Assembly: GCA_035545895.1 (NCBI GenBank)
Contig: DASZXJ010000117.1
Location: 1 to 23,691 of the forward strand
DNA length: 23,691 nucleotides
Reading direction: 5' to 3'
DNA from: DASZXJ01 sp035545895
GTDB lineage: Bacteria > Planctomycetota > Phycisphaerae > Tepidisphaerales > Tepidisphaeraceae
The position numbers and the translations under genes were made by a program. Below, one piece after another: positions 14,681 to 22,332 of the stretch (the stretch's first letter is position 1; every line of letters begins with the position of its first letter). Below the pieces are notes generated by a model that made no database searches, had not been told where the DNA came from, and was given only the letters and a program-made list of their open reading frames with translations.

Positions 14681-15313
14681 GTGAATCGCCGACTCGTAAA
14701 ATGCCTGCACAACGTTTCGATCGCCATCGCGGTCATCCTGTTTTTCCCGCATGCCGCCGATGCTCATCTGGTCACCACCGGCTTGGGACCGGTTTACGAT
14801 GGAATTGGACATCTGGTGCTTTCGGTCGATGATTTGATTCCGGTGATGGCTCTCGCGCTGCTGGCCGGGCAGCGCGGACCCAAATCGGGTCGATGGACGC
14901 TGTTTATTCTGCCCATTGCATGGCTCATCGGCGGGCTTTTCGGCATGCAAGCCAAACACGAAACAGAGTTTCCGTTTCAGTGCATCTCATTCATCATCAT
15001 CGGAATCCTTGTCGCGACGAATCTGCCTTTGCCTGCACCGATCATCGCCATCGTGGCGATTGTGCTCGGCATAGCGCATGGGTATGCCAACGGCACCGCC
15101 ATTCAAGATGCCGGCAAGGCCGCGGGCTTGCTCGAATTCATCGGCATCATGGTGAGTTTGTTTGTAATCGTCACTCTTTTGGCGGCTCTGGTCATTTCAT
15201 TGCGGTGGGACTGGACGAAAATCGTCGTGAGGGTCGCAGGGAGCTGGGTGTTTGCGATTGGATTATTGTTGCTGGGATGGGCACTCAAAAGTTCGCAGGT
15301 GATCCAGAAGTGA
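14681..15313 (+). CDS. HupE/UreJ-family membrane protein, divergent third paralogue
   Basis: This 210-residue protein has a signal peptide ending in ADA at residue 28, with His29 as the expected first mature residue, and then about six membrane helices. The first motif appears as GHLVLSVDD, H-x5-DD (His44, Asp50, Asp51), so the final His of H-x5-DH is replaced by Asp. The second appears as AHGYANGT near 132-139 in place of FHGxAHGxE. The LALALLAGQRG stretch that follows is typical of HupE/UreJ relatives. The start is GTG 14681, preceded by GAGGG (14671-14675) at 5 bases. No in-frame ATG lies nearby, and the upstream in-frame extension falls inside the previous gene. It is the last gene of the operon, 8 bases after hupE. 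The altered motifs suggest a regulatory or partner role, or a different metal preference. Confidence 0.78.
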   Translation: MNRRLVKCLHNVSIAIAVILFFPHAADAHLVTTGLGPVYDGIGHLVLSVDDLIPVMALALLAGQRGPKSGRWTLFILPIAWLIGGLFGMQAKHETEFPFQCISFIIIGILVATNLPLPAPIIAIVAIVLGIAHGYANGTAIQDAGKAAGLLEFIGIMVSLFVIVTLLAALVISLRWDWTKIVVRVAGSWVFAIGLLLLGWALKSSQVIQK

Positions 15314-15364
15314 ATCTACGGTTCGAGTTTGCCAGATAGCTGATCGCAATCGATACCGATCAAA

Positions 15365-15394
15365 TAAAAAAGCCCACGGCTAAGCCGTGGGCTT
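15365..15394 (-). terminator. Intrinsic terminator of fusA
   Basis: On the minus strand a perfect 10-bp stem (15371-15380 with 15384-15393, loop of 3) is followed by a run of T's at 15370 down to 15365. It lies 25 bases beyond the fusA stop, so it fits a rho-independent terminator for fusA. On the plus strand only TTTC follows the hairpin, so termination of the HupE operon here would be weaker. Confidence 0.85.
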
Positions 15395-15418
15395 TCGGAT
15401 AATCAACAGAGTTCGCGA

Positions 15419-17572
15419 TCAGGCGTTGATCTCTTCCAGAATCGCGTTCTTCACGTTGGTCGGCACGGGGGCATATTTCAGCGGCTCCATCACCGAACTG
15501 GCTCGACCGGTGCTCATCGAGCGAAGTTCCGTTGTATATCCGAACATTTCGGACAGCGGCACTTCAGCTTCAACCACGCGCGTGTTGCCGCGCTGCTCGG
15601 AGTTGTTGATGATTCCGCGACGGCGATTCAGGTCGCCGCTGACGTTGCCGACAAATTCCTCAGGCGTCGTCACCACAAGCTTCATGATCGGTTCGAGCAG
15701 CGTCAGACCGGCCTTGCTGGCGGCTTCACGCAAAGCGAGCTGTCCAGCGAGTTCGAACGCGATCTGCGAGCTATCGACCTGGTGATACGAACCATCCACC
15801 AGGGTGACCTTGATGTTGATTAGTGGATAACTGGCGAGCACGCCGGTCTTGGCGGCCATGCGCACGCCGTACTCGATCGACGGAATGAATTCCTTCGGAA
15901 CCGAACCGCCGAAGATCTTGTTTTCGAACGCAACATTGTCCTTCCAGCCGATCTTCTTGAGCGTATCAGCATCGAGTGGCTTGCCATCGGGACCGTTGCC
16001 ATCAAAGTATTCGATGTTGATGATGCAGTCGCCGTACTGGCCACGACCACCAGACTGCTTGACGTGCTTGCCGCGAATATTGACGGCCTTGCCGACCACG
16101 GCTTCCTTGTAGGCAACCTTGGGTTTGCCGACGATGACGTCCACCTTGTGATCGCGGGTCAGACGCATGCGAAGGATTTCCAGGTGCAACTCGCCCATGC
16201 CGGCGATGATGGTCTGGCCGGTTTCCTCGTCGTAATTGGCGTGGAAAGTCGGATCCTCGCGACGAAGTGTTGTCAGCGCTTCGCCAAGCTTCTGCTTGTC
16301 GCCGGCCGTCTTCGGCTCGATCGACATGCTGATGACCGGATCGGGGAACGTCGGGCGTTCAAGCAGAACAGGATTGTCCTGGTCGCAAAGCGTATCGCCC
16401 GTAAGCGCTTCCTTGATGCCAATGCAAGCGACGATGTCGCCGCACTCAGCCACATCGATCGGGTTGCGATCCTGCGCGTGCATCTGGAACATGCGCGAAA
16501 TGTTTTCGCGCTTGTTGCGGTTGCTGTTCAGAACGCGGCTGCCCTTTTCGAGCCTGCCGCTGTATACGCGCACGTAGGTCAGATCGCCGTGCTGATCGTT
16601 GACGATCTTGAACGCCAGGCCACAGAACGGCTCTTCCGGATTGGGGTGGCGCTCGACGATCTTTTCGGGGTCGTTGACATCGTGGGCCTTGATCGGAGGC
16701 ATGTCGAGCGGGCATGGCAGATAGTCAACCACGCCGTCCAGCAATCGCTGCACGCCGATGTATTTCAAAGCTGAACCGCAGAACACCGGATGCAGCTTGA
16801 ACGAGATCGTTCCCTTGCGCAGGGCGGCTCGGATTTCCGCTTCGGTGATTGTGTTGGGATCGGTCAGGTATTTTTCGGTCAGCGCATCGTCCATCTCGGC
16901 TACTTTTTCGAGCAGCGTGTGGCGCCACTGTTCGAAGCGCTCTTTTTCCTCTTCGGGAATGGGCTTTTCGATGATCGTCTTGCCCTTGTCCTTGTCGTCG
17001 TCGAGCTTGTAATACATCGCCACGCCACGGATCAGGTCCATGATTCCCTTGAACGTGTTAGCCTGGCCGATGGGAATCTGCACGGCGACGGCGGGAGCGC
17101 CCAATCGCTCGATGATGCTGTTGAAGCTGAAGTCAAAGTCCGCGCCGACCTTGTCCATCTTGTTTATGAAGCAGACGCGCGGCACGCTGTACTTGGTCGC
17201 CTGTCGCCACACTGTTTCGGACTGCGCTTCCACCCCTTCCTTGCCGTCGAAGACTGCAACCGCGCCGTCGAGTACGCGCAGCGAGCGTTCGACTTCAGCG
17301 GTGAAATCGACGTGGCCTGGGGTGTCGATCAGGTTGATCGTGTAGCGGTTGCCGTTGCGATCCCATGGACACGTAGTGGCAGCGGAATTGATGGTGATGC
17401 CGCGTTTCTGTTCCTCTTCGTCGAAGTCCATAACGGCAGTGCCTTCGTGAACTTCGCCCATCTTGTGGATCTTGCCGGTGTAATAGAGAACGCGCTCGGA
17501 GACGGTGGTCTTCCCGGCGTCAATGTGAGCACAAATTCCAATGTTACGAATTTTGGTGAGATCGCGAGGCAT
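15419..17572 (-). CDS. fusA: Translation elongation factor G
   Basis: EF-G is the GTPase that drives translocation on the ribosome and, with RRF, subunit recycling. The 717-residue product has the full five-domain length. G-motifs: P-loop AHIDAGKTT (15-23), switch I RGITI (57-61), DTPGH (83-87) and NKMD (137-140), with GSAL further on. Domain II, III and IV signatures follow, including FGGSVPKEFIPSIEYG in domain IV and the C-terminal GYTTELRSMSTGRAS of domain V. ATG 17572 is chosen because GGAG lies 5 bases upstream. An in-frame Met 21 bases earlier has no support. The gene is alone: rpsL, rpsG and tuf, its usual str-operon partners, are absent, and it has its own promoter, a long leader and a terminator. 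PVC bacteria often carry several EF-G paralogues, so this could be the main factor or a second copy. All GTPase motifs are intact. Confidence 0.95.
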   Translation of the reverse strand: MPRDLTKIRNIGICAHIDAGKTTVSERVLYYTGKIHKMGEVHEGTAVMDFDEEEQKRGITINSAATTCPWDRNGNRYTINLIDTPGHVDFTAEVERSLRVLDGAVAVFDGKEGVEAQSETVWRQATKYSVPRVCFINKMDKVGADFDFSFNSIIERLGAPAVAVQIPIGQANTFKGIMDLIRGVAMYYKLDDDKDKGKTIIEKPIPEEEKERFEQWRHTLLEKVAEMDDALTEKYLTDPNTITEAEIRAALRKGTISFKLHPVFCGSALKYIGVQRLLDGVVDYLPCPLDMPPIKAHDVNDPEKIVERHPNPEEPFCGLAFKIVNDQHGDLTYVRVYSGRLEKGSRVLNSNRNKRENISRMFQMHAQDRNPIDVAECGDIVACIGIKEALTGDTLCDQDNPVLLERPTFPDPVISMSIEPKTAGDKQKLGEALTTLRREDPTFHANYDEETGQTIIAGMGELHLEILRMRLTRDHKVDVIVGKPKVAYKEAVVGKAVNIRGKHVKQSGGRGQYGDCIINIEYFDGNGPDGKPLDADTLKKIGWKDNVAFENKIFGGSVPKEFIPSIEYGVRMAAKTGVLASYPLINIKVTLVDGSYHQVDSSQIAFELAGQLALREAASKAGLTLLEPIMKLVVTTPEEFVGNVSGDLNRRRGIINNSEQRGNTRVVEAEVPLSEMFGYTTELRSMSTGRASSVMEPLKYAPVPTNVKNAILEEINA

Positions 17573-17893
17573 GGTCACTCCATCAAAAAGCAAACCCGCC
17601 GGGGAAACCGTTCCGCGGCAATCGTCTTGGTACTCTGGCGACTACCGCTCCCGGTCAAAACCGGGATCGGCCCCTGCGGGTGAATCTGCCCTTTGAAATC
17701 TGCTCAGGGCAGTCGAGCTTCGATTTGTCGCTTGCGAAGCTCACTGGACGATCGGCCCATGCCGACCATACAGGGCTTCGGTCAGCATGAGCCACTACGC
17801 TGGCTCACTTATCACGACGGCTCCTTTGTCTGAAACCATTTATCGGCCGATCCCACGGTCACAACATGAGTTGCCCGCTGGAAAAACCGAGTG
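17573..17893 (-). ncRNA. Long, hairpin-rich fusA leader; candidate structured RNA
   Basis: Between the predicted promoter and the fusA start lie about 320 bases with no credible gene. Five consecutive inverted repeats occur in 160 bases: 17788-17794 with 17801-17807 (7 bp); 17758-17767 with 17780-17789 (10 bp, one mismatch); 17715-17722 with 17735-17742 (8 bp); 17686-17692 with 17706-17712 (7 bp); and 17649-17655 with 17660-17666 (7 bp). The word ATCGGCC (plus strand) occurs at 17666, 17751 and 17842, spaced 85 and 91 bases apart, and the last copy is itself part of a 10-bp palindrome. This looks like a 5' UTR with regulatory structure or a separate small RNA. It does not match any riboswitch, tmRNA, RNase P or SRP pattern that I can recognise. 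Confidence 0.45.
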
Positions 17894-17899
17894 CGGCGT

Positions 17900-17927
17900 A
17901 CTTTATCCTCGTCAATGAAGAGGTCAA
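17900..17927 (-). promoter_or_regulatory. Predicted sigma70-type promoter for fusA
   Basis: On the minus strand, TTGACC (17927-17922) and TAAAGT (17905-17900) are separated by 16 bases, close to the sigma70 consensus and spacing. Transcription would begin near 17893, giving a leader of about 320 bases before fusA. Confidence 0.55.
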
Positions 17928-18251
17928 GTCCAATCCGATACGGCACTTCTGAATGACCCGTCAGGGAGCGTATCCAAGGGCCTGTTCAACGCATCACAAA
18001 AAGATATACGAAAACTTACGGGAAAAGTTCGTGAAATCATGCACAAGCCATTGACAAATAATAACTTAGATAATTTGACTAGCCCCAAATTTGGGCTAAT
18101 CCTTTATTAGATGACGACCGATATCAATCCAGTATCCGGTAGCTGTCCCGAAGACGGGAGAAGCCTGCCAAATCGGCTATGCCTGGTCGTCAGTCATAGG
18201 CTGCATGAAGTCGTTTATGGATTTAACCCTGCCGAGGGCTGGAAGGGCGTA
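17928..18251. other. Divergent upstream region of fusA and the glycoside hydrolase gene, AT-rich right half
   Basis: This is non-coding if the hydrolase starts at 18252. The part from about 17995 to 18110 is markedly AT-rich compared with its surroundings. It holds TTGACA at 18051 and a TTGACT at 18075, but no well-spaced minus-10 box, so no firm promoter can be drawn. A bulged inverted repeat (ACGAA and CTT with AAG and TTCGT) lies at about 18009-18032, and a further palindrome at 18080-18098. An in-frame ATG at 18111 could extend the hydrolase by 47 residues but has no ribosome site. Confidence 0.45.
18080..18098. repeat. Palindrome TAGCCC/GGGCTA upstream of the hydrolase
   Basis: TAGCCCC-AAATTTGGGCTA pairs over 18080-18085 and 18093-18098, with AAATTT extending the symmetry in the centre apart from one extra C. 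It has the same TAGCC and GGCTA edges as the hairpins at 920, 8836 and 23461, but an AT-rich centre. It sits 13 bases before ATG 18111, so an operator is an alternative reading. Confidence 0.5.
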
Positions 18252-20429
18252 ATGGACCGGATTTCCATTGCCGCAGTTTTGCTATTAGGAATGGGACTGT
18301 GGGTTCATTCCTACTTTACCCCTAACAGCGATGCGAACCCGAGTCGCGCTGCCGCAGCCATCGAATTGAGCAAACCGCTCGGTTCGGCCGCCGCTGTAAC
18401 TGCCGGACCAAGCCAAGCCAGCGCCCCCGCCGCTCCTGTTTTCAAACTGGTTCGTGGAGCCGCCGGTCACTGGCGACTCGCGCAAACCACCACCGGCGTA
18501 TGGTGGTTCGTCTCCCCCCAGGATAAGCCGGAATTCCTTAATACAGTCACCACCGTTCAACCCTATCAATTTGGCCGCGACAAGAACGGCGTGCACTTTG
18601 TCTCCAACGACTGGACCGGCAAGCCCGGCGGCGAAGGCGACCTGCAAGCCTGGGCGAAGAAAACTGCTGCCCGCGTGCTCGAAACCGGATTCAAAGGGTT
18701 GGGCGCCTGGTCCAATCCCGTTTTTCATCAGCTCGACATCCCCTGCACACGCGACCTCAATCTTTCGACCTGGGTTCAGCCGGGCGCTCGCCGGGTTTAC
18801 AACCCGGAATGGGCGACGGTTGTAGAACAGGCTGTCGCGCAGCAGGTTGTTCCGCTCAAGGATAACAAGGAGCTGGTCGGATATTTCATCGATAATGAAC
18901 TCGACTGGAGCGACGCCGGCGCGGGGCCATCCCATTTTTTTGACACGCTTTCGCCGGAAGATCCGAACCGCCGCGAGGTCGTCAAAGTCATTAAATCGAT
19001 CTGGCCCGGCTTGGAAGAATTCAATCGTGAATGGCATGTCGATCTGAAGGATTGGAACGAGATCGACGCGTGGAATTCGCTGCCGCACGATTCGGCCCAT
19101 GCTTATAACGCGCTGTTCAGCACGTGGCTTTCACATTTAAGCCAGGATTATTTCAAACTGACCTGCGGCTTGATTCGCAAGTACGATTCGAACCATCTGA
19201 TTCTTGGTGTGCGTTTCCGGGGGCAGGCGCCATCCGAAGTGGTTCGCGCCAGCCGCGATCTGACCGATGCGCAATCCATTAACTACTATGTTTCCGACGC
19301 TCGGCTGGACAATGAAATGTTCCGCATGATGTACGAAGATTCCGGCCAGCCCATTATTATTTCCGAATATTCGTTCCATTCGCTGGATGGTCGCAGCGGG
19401 GATCGGAACACCGTCGGCTTCGCGGCGCAGGTCCTCGATCAGCAGGCGCGGGCCGACGGCTACAGGCTTTTGACGACACGCGCCGCCCGCGTGCCTTACA
19501 TCATCGGCGTGGATTGGTTCCAGTGGAGCGACGAGCCCGCCAGCGGCCGCGCTTCCGACGGCGAAGACGTCAATTTCGGAATCGTCGATATCGATGACAA
19601 CCCGTACGAACTGATGGCACGGGCGGTGAAAGAGACCTCGCCACAGCTTAACCCCGCTCACGCCGAATCGATCAATGATTCGCAGGCGGACGTATGGCGC
19701 GAGAGTTTTGCCGACAAGCCCGCCATGCATGTGCCTCACCTGACGCGCGAGATCAGCCTCAACGGCGAACTCAGCGACTGGCCGTCGGAATGCAGGCTGG
19801 CTGGCGTGCGTCATTCGCAAACGGTCGGCCTGGATCGATCAAGCCTGCCGTTGCCCGATGTATACCTCGGCTGGACCGACCAGGGCCTGTATATCGGCCT
19901 GCAGGTTTTTGATCACGATATCTCCGGCGCCCCCGCCAAGGGATGGTGGTGGACACGCGACTATGTTGAATTCTGGCTCTCCACCCGCCCGGTGCATTCG
20001 GATCAGAATACGATCGACGTCTATTCCAATCAGTTCTTCTTCGTTCCCAACGCCTGGCCGGGCGAGGATGGCCTGCTCGGCACGGTCGGCCAGTGGCACC
20101 GCCCGGGCGATGCATTGAAGGACAATCTGATTCCGCACCCGGATATCCGAAGTGCAGCACGCGTTCTGCCGGATCGTTACGTCGTCGAGATGTTCATCCC
20201 CGCCAAATCGATGAACGGATATGATCCGCATCATCAGCCGGTGATCGCGTTCAACATGCACGCCCACAATTTCCAGCAGGCGACCGATTACTTCTGGTCT
20301 GCCCCCAAGGAAGTCATGACCCAGGTTCGGCCCGGCACGTGGGGCACGATTTATCTGGATGGCGTTGATCACACCAACATCGCCCGCACCGATGCGGCCG
20401 TTCCAACCACCCAGGCGGCTGCGCAATAA
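18252..20429 (+). CDS. Membrane-anchored clan GH-A-like glycoside hydrolase with C-terminal CBM9-like domain
   Basis: The protein (725 residues from ATG 18252) begins with a short signal anchor (about residues 5-22) and a Pro/Ala-rich linker. A TIM-barrel-like catalytic region (about 65-480) and a CBM9/DOMON-like domain (about 498-705, starting ISLNGELSDWP) follow. Two expected retaining-mechanism glutamates are visible: acid/base Glu216 in GYFIDNELDW (Asn-Glu at the end of beta-4) and nucleophile Glu372 in IIISEYSF. The DNELDW block and the late WFQWSDEPASGR stretch resemble GH50-type beta-agarases and related planctomycete hydrolases, so the substrate is probably a galactan or another complex polysaccharide. 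That is inference. ATG 18252 has GGAAGGG just upstream. ATG 18111 in the same frame would add 47 residues without recognisable function. The protein would act at the outer face of the inner membrane or in the periplasm. The next gene, a GT39-like transferase, starts 34 bases downstream. Confidence 0.75.
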   Translation: MDRISIAAVLLLGMGLWVHSYFTPNSDANPSRAAAAIELSKPLGSAAAVTAGPSQASAPAAPVFKLVRGAAGHWRLAQTTTGVWWFVSPQDKPEFLNTVTTVQPYQFGRDKNGVHFVSNDWTGKPGGEGDLQAWAKKTAARVLETGFKGLGAWSNPVFHQLDIPCTRDLNLSTWVQPGARRVYNPEWATVVEQAVAQQVVPLKDNKELVGYFIDNELDWSDAGAGPSHFFDTLSPEDPNRREVVKVIKSIWPGLEEFNREWHVDLKDWNEIDAWNSLPHDSAHAYNALFSTWLSHLSQDYFKLTCGLIRKYDSNHLILGVRFRGQAPSEVVRASRDLTDAQSINYYVSDARLDNEMFRMMYEDSGQPIIISEYSFHSLDGRSGDRNTVGFAAQVLDQQARADGYRLLTTRAARVPYIIGVDWFQWSDEPASGRASDGEDVNFGIVDIDDNPYELMARAVKETSPQLNPAHAESINDSQADVWRESFADKPAMHVPHLTREISLNGELSDWPSECRLAGVRHSQTVGLDRSSLPLPDVYLGWTDQGLYIGLQVFDHDISGAPAKGWWWTRDYVEFWLSTRPVHSDQNTIDVYSNQFFFVPNAWPGEDGLLGTVGQWHRPGDALKDNLIPHPDIRSAARVLPDRYVVEMFIPAKSMNGYDPHHQPVIAFNMHAHNFQQATDYFWSAPKEVMTQVRPGTWGTIYLDGVDHTNIARTDAAVPTTQAAAQ

Positions 20430-20463
20430 TTCTGTTTGCCGGCAAATTGTGTAAACTCTCGTC

Positions 20464-22047
20464 GTGATCCAACGCGCGCGTTTTGAGACCGCCCTGCTGG
20501 CTGCCATCGTTCTATTTGCCGGCGCATATCGACTGGCAATGCTGGATGTTCCATTCGGCCGCGACAGCGAAGGATGCGGCGCGTTTTTCGGTTTGCTCGC
20601 GCGCAATTATTTTCGATATGACTGGTCGATCACTCACGGCATCCCCGTAATGAGCATGGGGCAGGGGCAGGAACCGTTTTACTACGCCAATCATCCGCCC
20701 ACCACGGCTTTTCTGATTGCAATCGTCGATGCGTTGGCGGGCTATCACGGGCAATATGACGTTCTGCCCGGTGAATGGACCGTGCGTCTGCCGACCACGA
20801 TCTTCACGCTGGCGTGTGTGATTGCAATTTATCTGCTGCTTAAGCGCCGTGCCGCCCCGCGTGCCGGACTTATTGCCGCAGCCGTCTTTGCGTCGATTCC
20901 ATTGACGCTCATGTTTGGCGGACTTGCCGATGTCATCAGCCCGCAACTCGTTTTCTTTGCGATCATTACGGTGACGGCTTATGAAAGTTTTCATGACTGC
21001 CCGGGTGGGCGAAAACTGCTCATATTGTCCGCTGCATTTTTCGGGGCGGCCGTCACCGATTGGCCGGCGTTTTTTCTGCTGCCGGTTCTCGGCATCCATT
21101 TCGTTTTGACTCGAAATTCCCGGCAGTGGAGCTGGTTTGTCGCATTCGGATTGATCAGCACAGTTTATTTTTTAGGCGTTTACGCATACCTGACCATGGG
21201 TCAGCCCGGCTGGTGGTGGCTGGTGGAACAATTTAGTCACCGCGCCATTCGAACCAGCGGCGATTCGTTTCGCGCGTATTCGTTCGTGCAATGGCTCAGG
21301 CATGCCGTGTGGGAATTGGGAATTGCCAGGCATACGCTGCTGATTTCGATTCTGGGATTGCTTTGGCTGCCCATTGCGGCGGCTCGACGATTTTCCCGGC
21401 CAGCCGACAGCGCGGCGGGTTTGCTTCTGATCTGGGGACTGCTGCACGTTTTGATCGGCCGGCAGGGTGTTTATCAGCATGAATGGTGGTGGTGGCCACT
21501 CACGCCGGGGCTTGTCATCGCCGCTGCTTTACTAATCGATGACGTTTTTTGCTGGATGCAAAAACGGATTGGATTTTCGGCTGTCGCGGCGAATATCGCG
21601 TTATCCGTCGGGCTGGCTTGCTTTGCAGCATGGAATACCTGGACCGTGCTCACACCAATCGGACCGGGACCCTTCGATTATTCCCTTGCAGACCTCGGTA
21701 AAGCCGTCCGCGACAACACGCCGCCCGATCAAATCGCCATGATTGCGGAAAGCGATCAAAGCCTGGCCTTCTGGTACTACGCCGACCGCGGCGTGCGCCG
21801 GCAGATATGGGATTTACCCACCTTTCAGCGCCGCCTCGACGATACGTCGGTCGATCTTTCCTTCGATGCGTTTCGCCCGTGGAAAGCGCCCGTGCGCGTG
21901 ATGATTGTCCCGAAGAACTACCTCAATCACCTCGTGCCTCCGCTTCTGGAATACCTGAATAGCCACTATTTTCAGAGAGATTCCGGTCATTTCGTGGTTT
22001 ACGATCTGGCCTCGCCGACGACTCAATCATCACAAATCGCCCGGTAA
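20464..22047 (+). CDS. GT39/ArnT-like membrane glycosyltransferase (PMT_2 family)
   Basis: This 527-residue integral membrane protein has one N-terminal helix (about 9-25), a large extracytoplasmic loop, about ten more helices, and a soluble C-terminal part (from about 405). The first loop carries GRDSEG with Asp34 and Glu36, the acidic pair expected of dolichyl- or undecaprenyl-phosphate sugar transferases (PMT, ArnT). The YANHPPTT segment at about 74-81 and the VRLPTTIFTLACV helix are also typical of PMT_2. Such enzymes move a sugar from a polyprenyl-phosphate donor to lipid A, protein or another acceptor on the periplasmic side. The start is GTG 20464. A TAAACT box lies 6 bases upstream and no Shine-Dalgarno sequence is seen, so a leaderless mRNA is possible. 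The donor and acceptor cannot be told. It follows the hydrolase on the same strand and precedes a small gene by 18 bases. Confidence 0.82.
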   Translation: MIQRARFETALLAAIVLFAGAYRLAMLDVPFGRDSEGCGAFFGLLARNYFRYDWSITHGIPVMSMGQGQEPFYYANHPPTTAFLIAIVDALAGYHGQYDVLPGEWTVRLPTTIFTLACVIAIYLLLKRRAAPRAGLIAAAVFASIPLTLMFGGLADVISPQLVFFAIITVTAYESFHDCPGGRKLLILSAAFFGAAVTDWPAFFLLPVLGIHFVLTRNSRQWSWFVAFGLISTVYFLGVYAYLTMGQPGWWWLVEQFSHRAIRTSGDSFRAYSFVQWLRHAVWELGIARHTLLISILGLLWLPIAAARRFSRPADSAAGLLLIWGLLHVLIGRQGVYQHEWWWWPLTPGLVIAAALLIDDVFCWMQKRIGFSAVAANIALSVGLACFAAWNTWTVLTPIGPGPFDYSLADLGKAVRDNTPPDQIAMIAESDQSLAFWYYADRGVRRQIWDLPTFQRRLDDTSVDLSFDAFRPWKAPVRVMIVPKNYLNHLVPPLLEYLNSHYFQRDSGHFVVYDLASPTTQSSQIAR

Positions 22048-22065
22048 GTTGTACAATATTCAACC

Positions 22066-22332
22066 ATGCGCGATGCCAAGAAAGTGCTGGACGAGCAATT
22101 CCTCGAAATGCGATGGCGATGCCTGTCGCTCGCGGCCGACCTGGACCGAATCCAGCGAGCCGAGGGCGGCAAAGAGTTGCTTGGCGCCGATACGCGCTTG
22201 CGTAATCTTCGCCAGGCCATCGAGCTATTAAACAGCGCCGACCCCAGCCGGGCCGAGCGGGTTCAACTGTTATTCAGCGACCAAACTCCCCCGCCTTCCA
22301 ATCCAAAATCCGCAATCCAAAATCCAAAATGA
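22066..22332 (+). CDS. Small helical protein with repeat-derived C-terminus, unknown function
   Basis: This 88-residue protein looks helical and charged (VLDEQFLEMRWRCLSLAADL, then DRIQRAEGG, LRQAIELL and AERVQLLFSD). Its core up to LLFSD (about residue 72) resembles a small planctomycete-type family, which I can describe but not name. The last residues (PSNPKSAIQNPK) are encoded by a 7-bp tandem repeat (22300-22327), so the original C-terminus has probably been replaced or extended. The stop TGA (22330-22332) overlaps the ATG of the next gene as ATGA, so the two are translationally coupled. ATG 22066 follows a TACAAT box (22052-22057) by 8 bases with no Shine-Dalgarno sequence, again consistent with leaderless or near-leaderless transcription. 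The function may relate to the TatD-like hydrolase downstream, but this is only positional inference. Confidence 0.65.
   Translation: MRDAKKVLDEQFLEMRWRCLSLAADLDRIQRAEGGKELLGADTRLRNLRQAIELLNSADPSRAERVQLLFSDQTPPPSNPKSAIQNPK
22300..22327 (+). repeat. Four tandem 7-bp units AATCCRM inside coding sequence
   Basis: Units start at 22300, 22307, 22314 and 22321 with perfect 7-bp register. Three are AATCCAA and one is AATCCGC. The array ends in AATGA, which contains the start codon of the TatD-like gene and the stop of the small gene. The same heptad family recurs at 23431-23451. Seven is not a multiple of three, so the encoded peptide is not itself a simple repeat. Confidence 0.8.

Noticed and set aside
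16064..17683. Long plus-strand ORFs opposite fusA
   Set aside because: These are mirror frames of fusA, caused by its strong codon bias. The fusA frame carries every EF-G motif.
17573..18110. Possible RNase P RNA, tmRNA or SRP RNA gene
   Set aside because: By eye the diagnostic cores are missing on both strands: the P RNA GAGGAAAGTCC core, the tmRNA tRNA-like 3' end and the SRP AGGAAGCAGC loop. The region is better described as a structured leader of unknown class.
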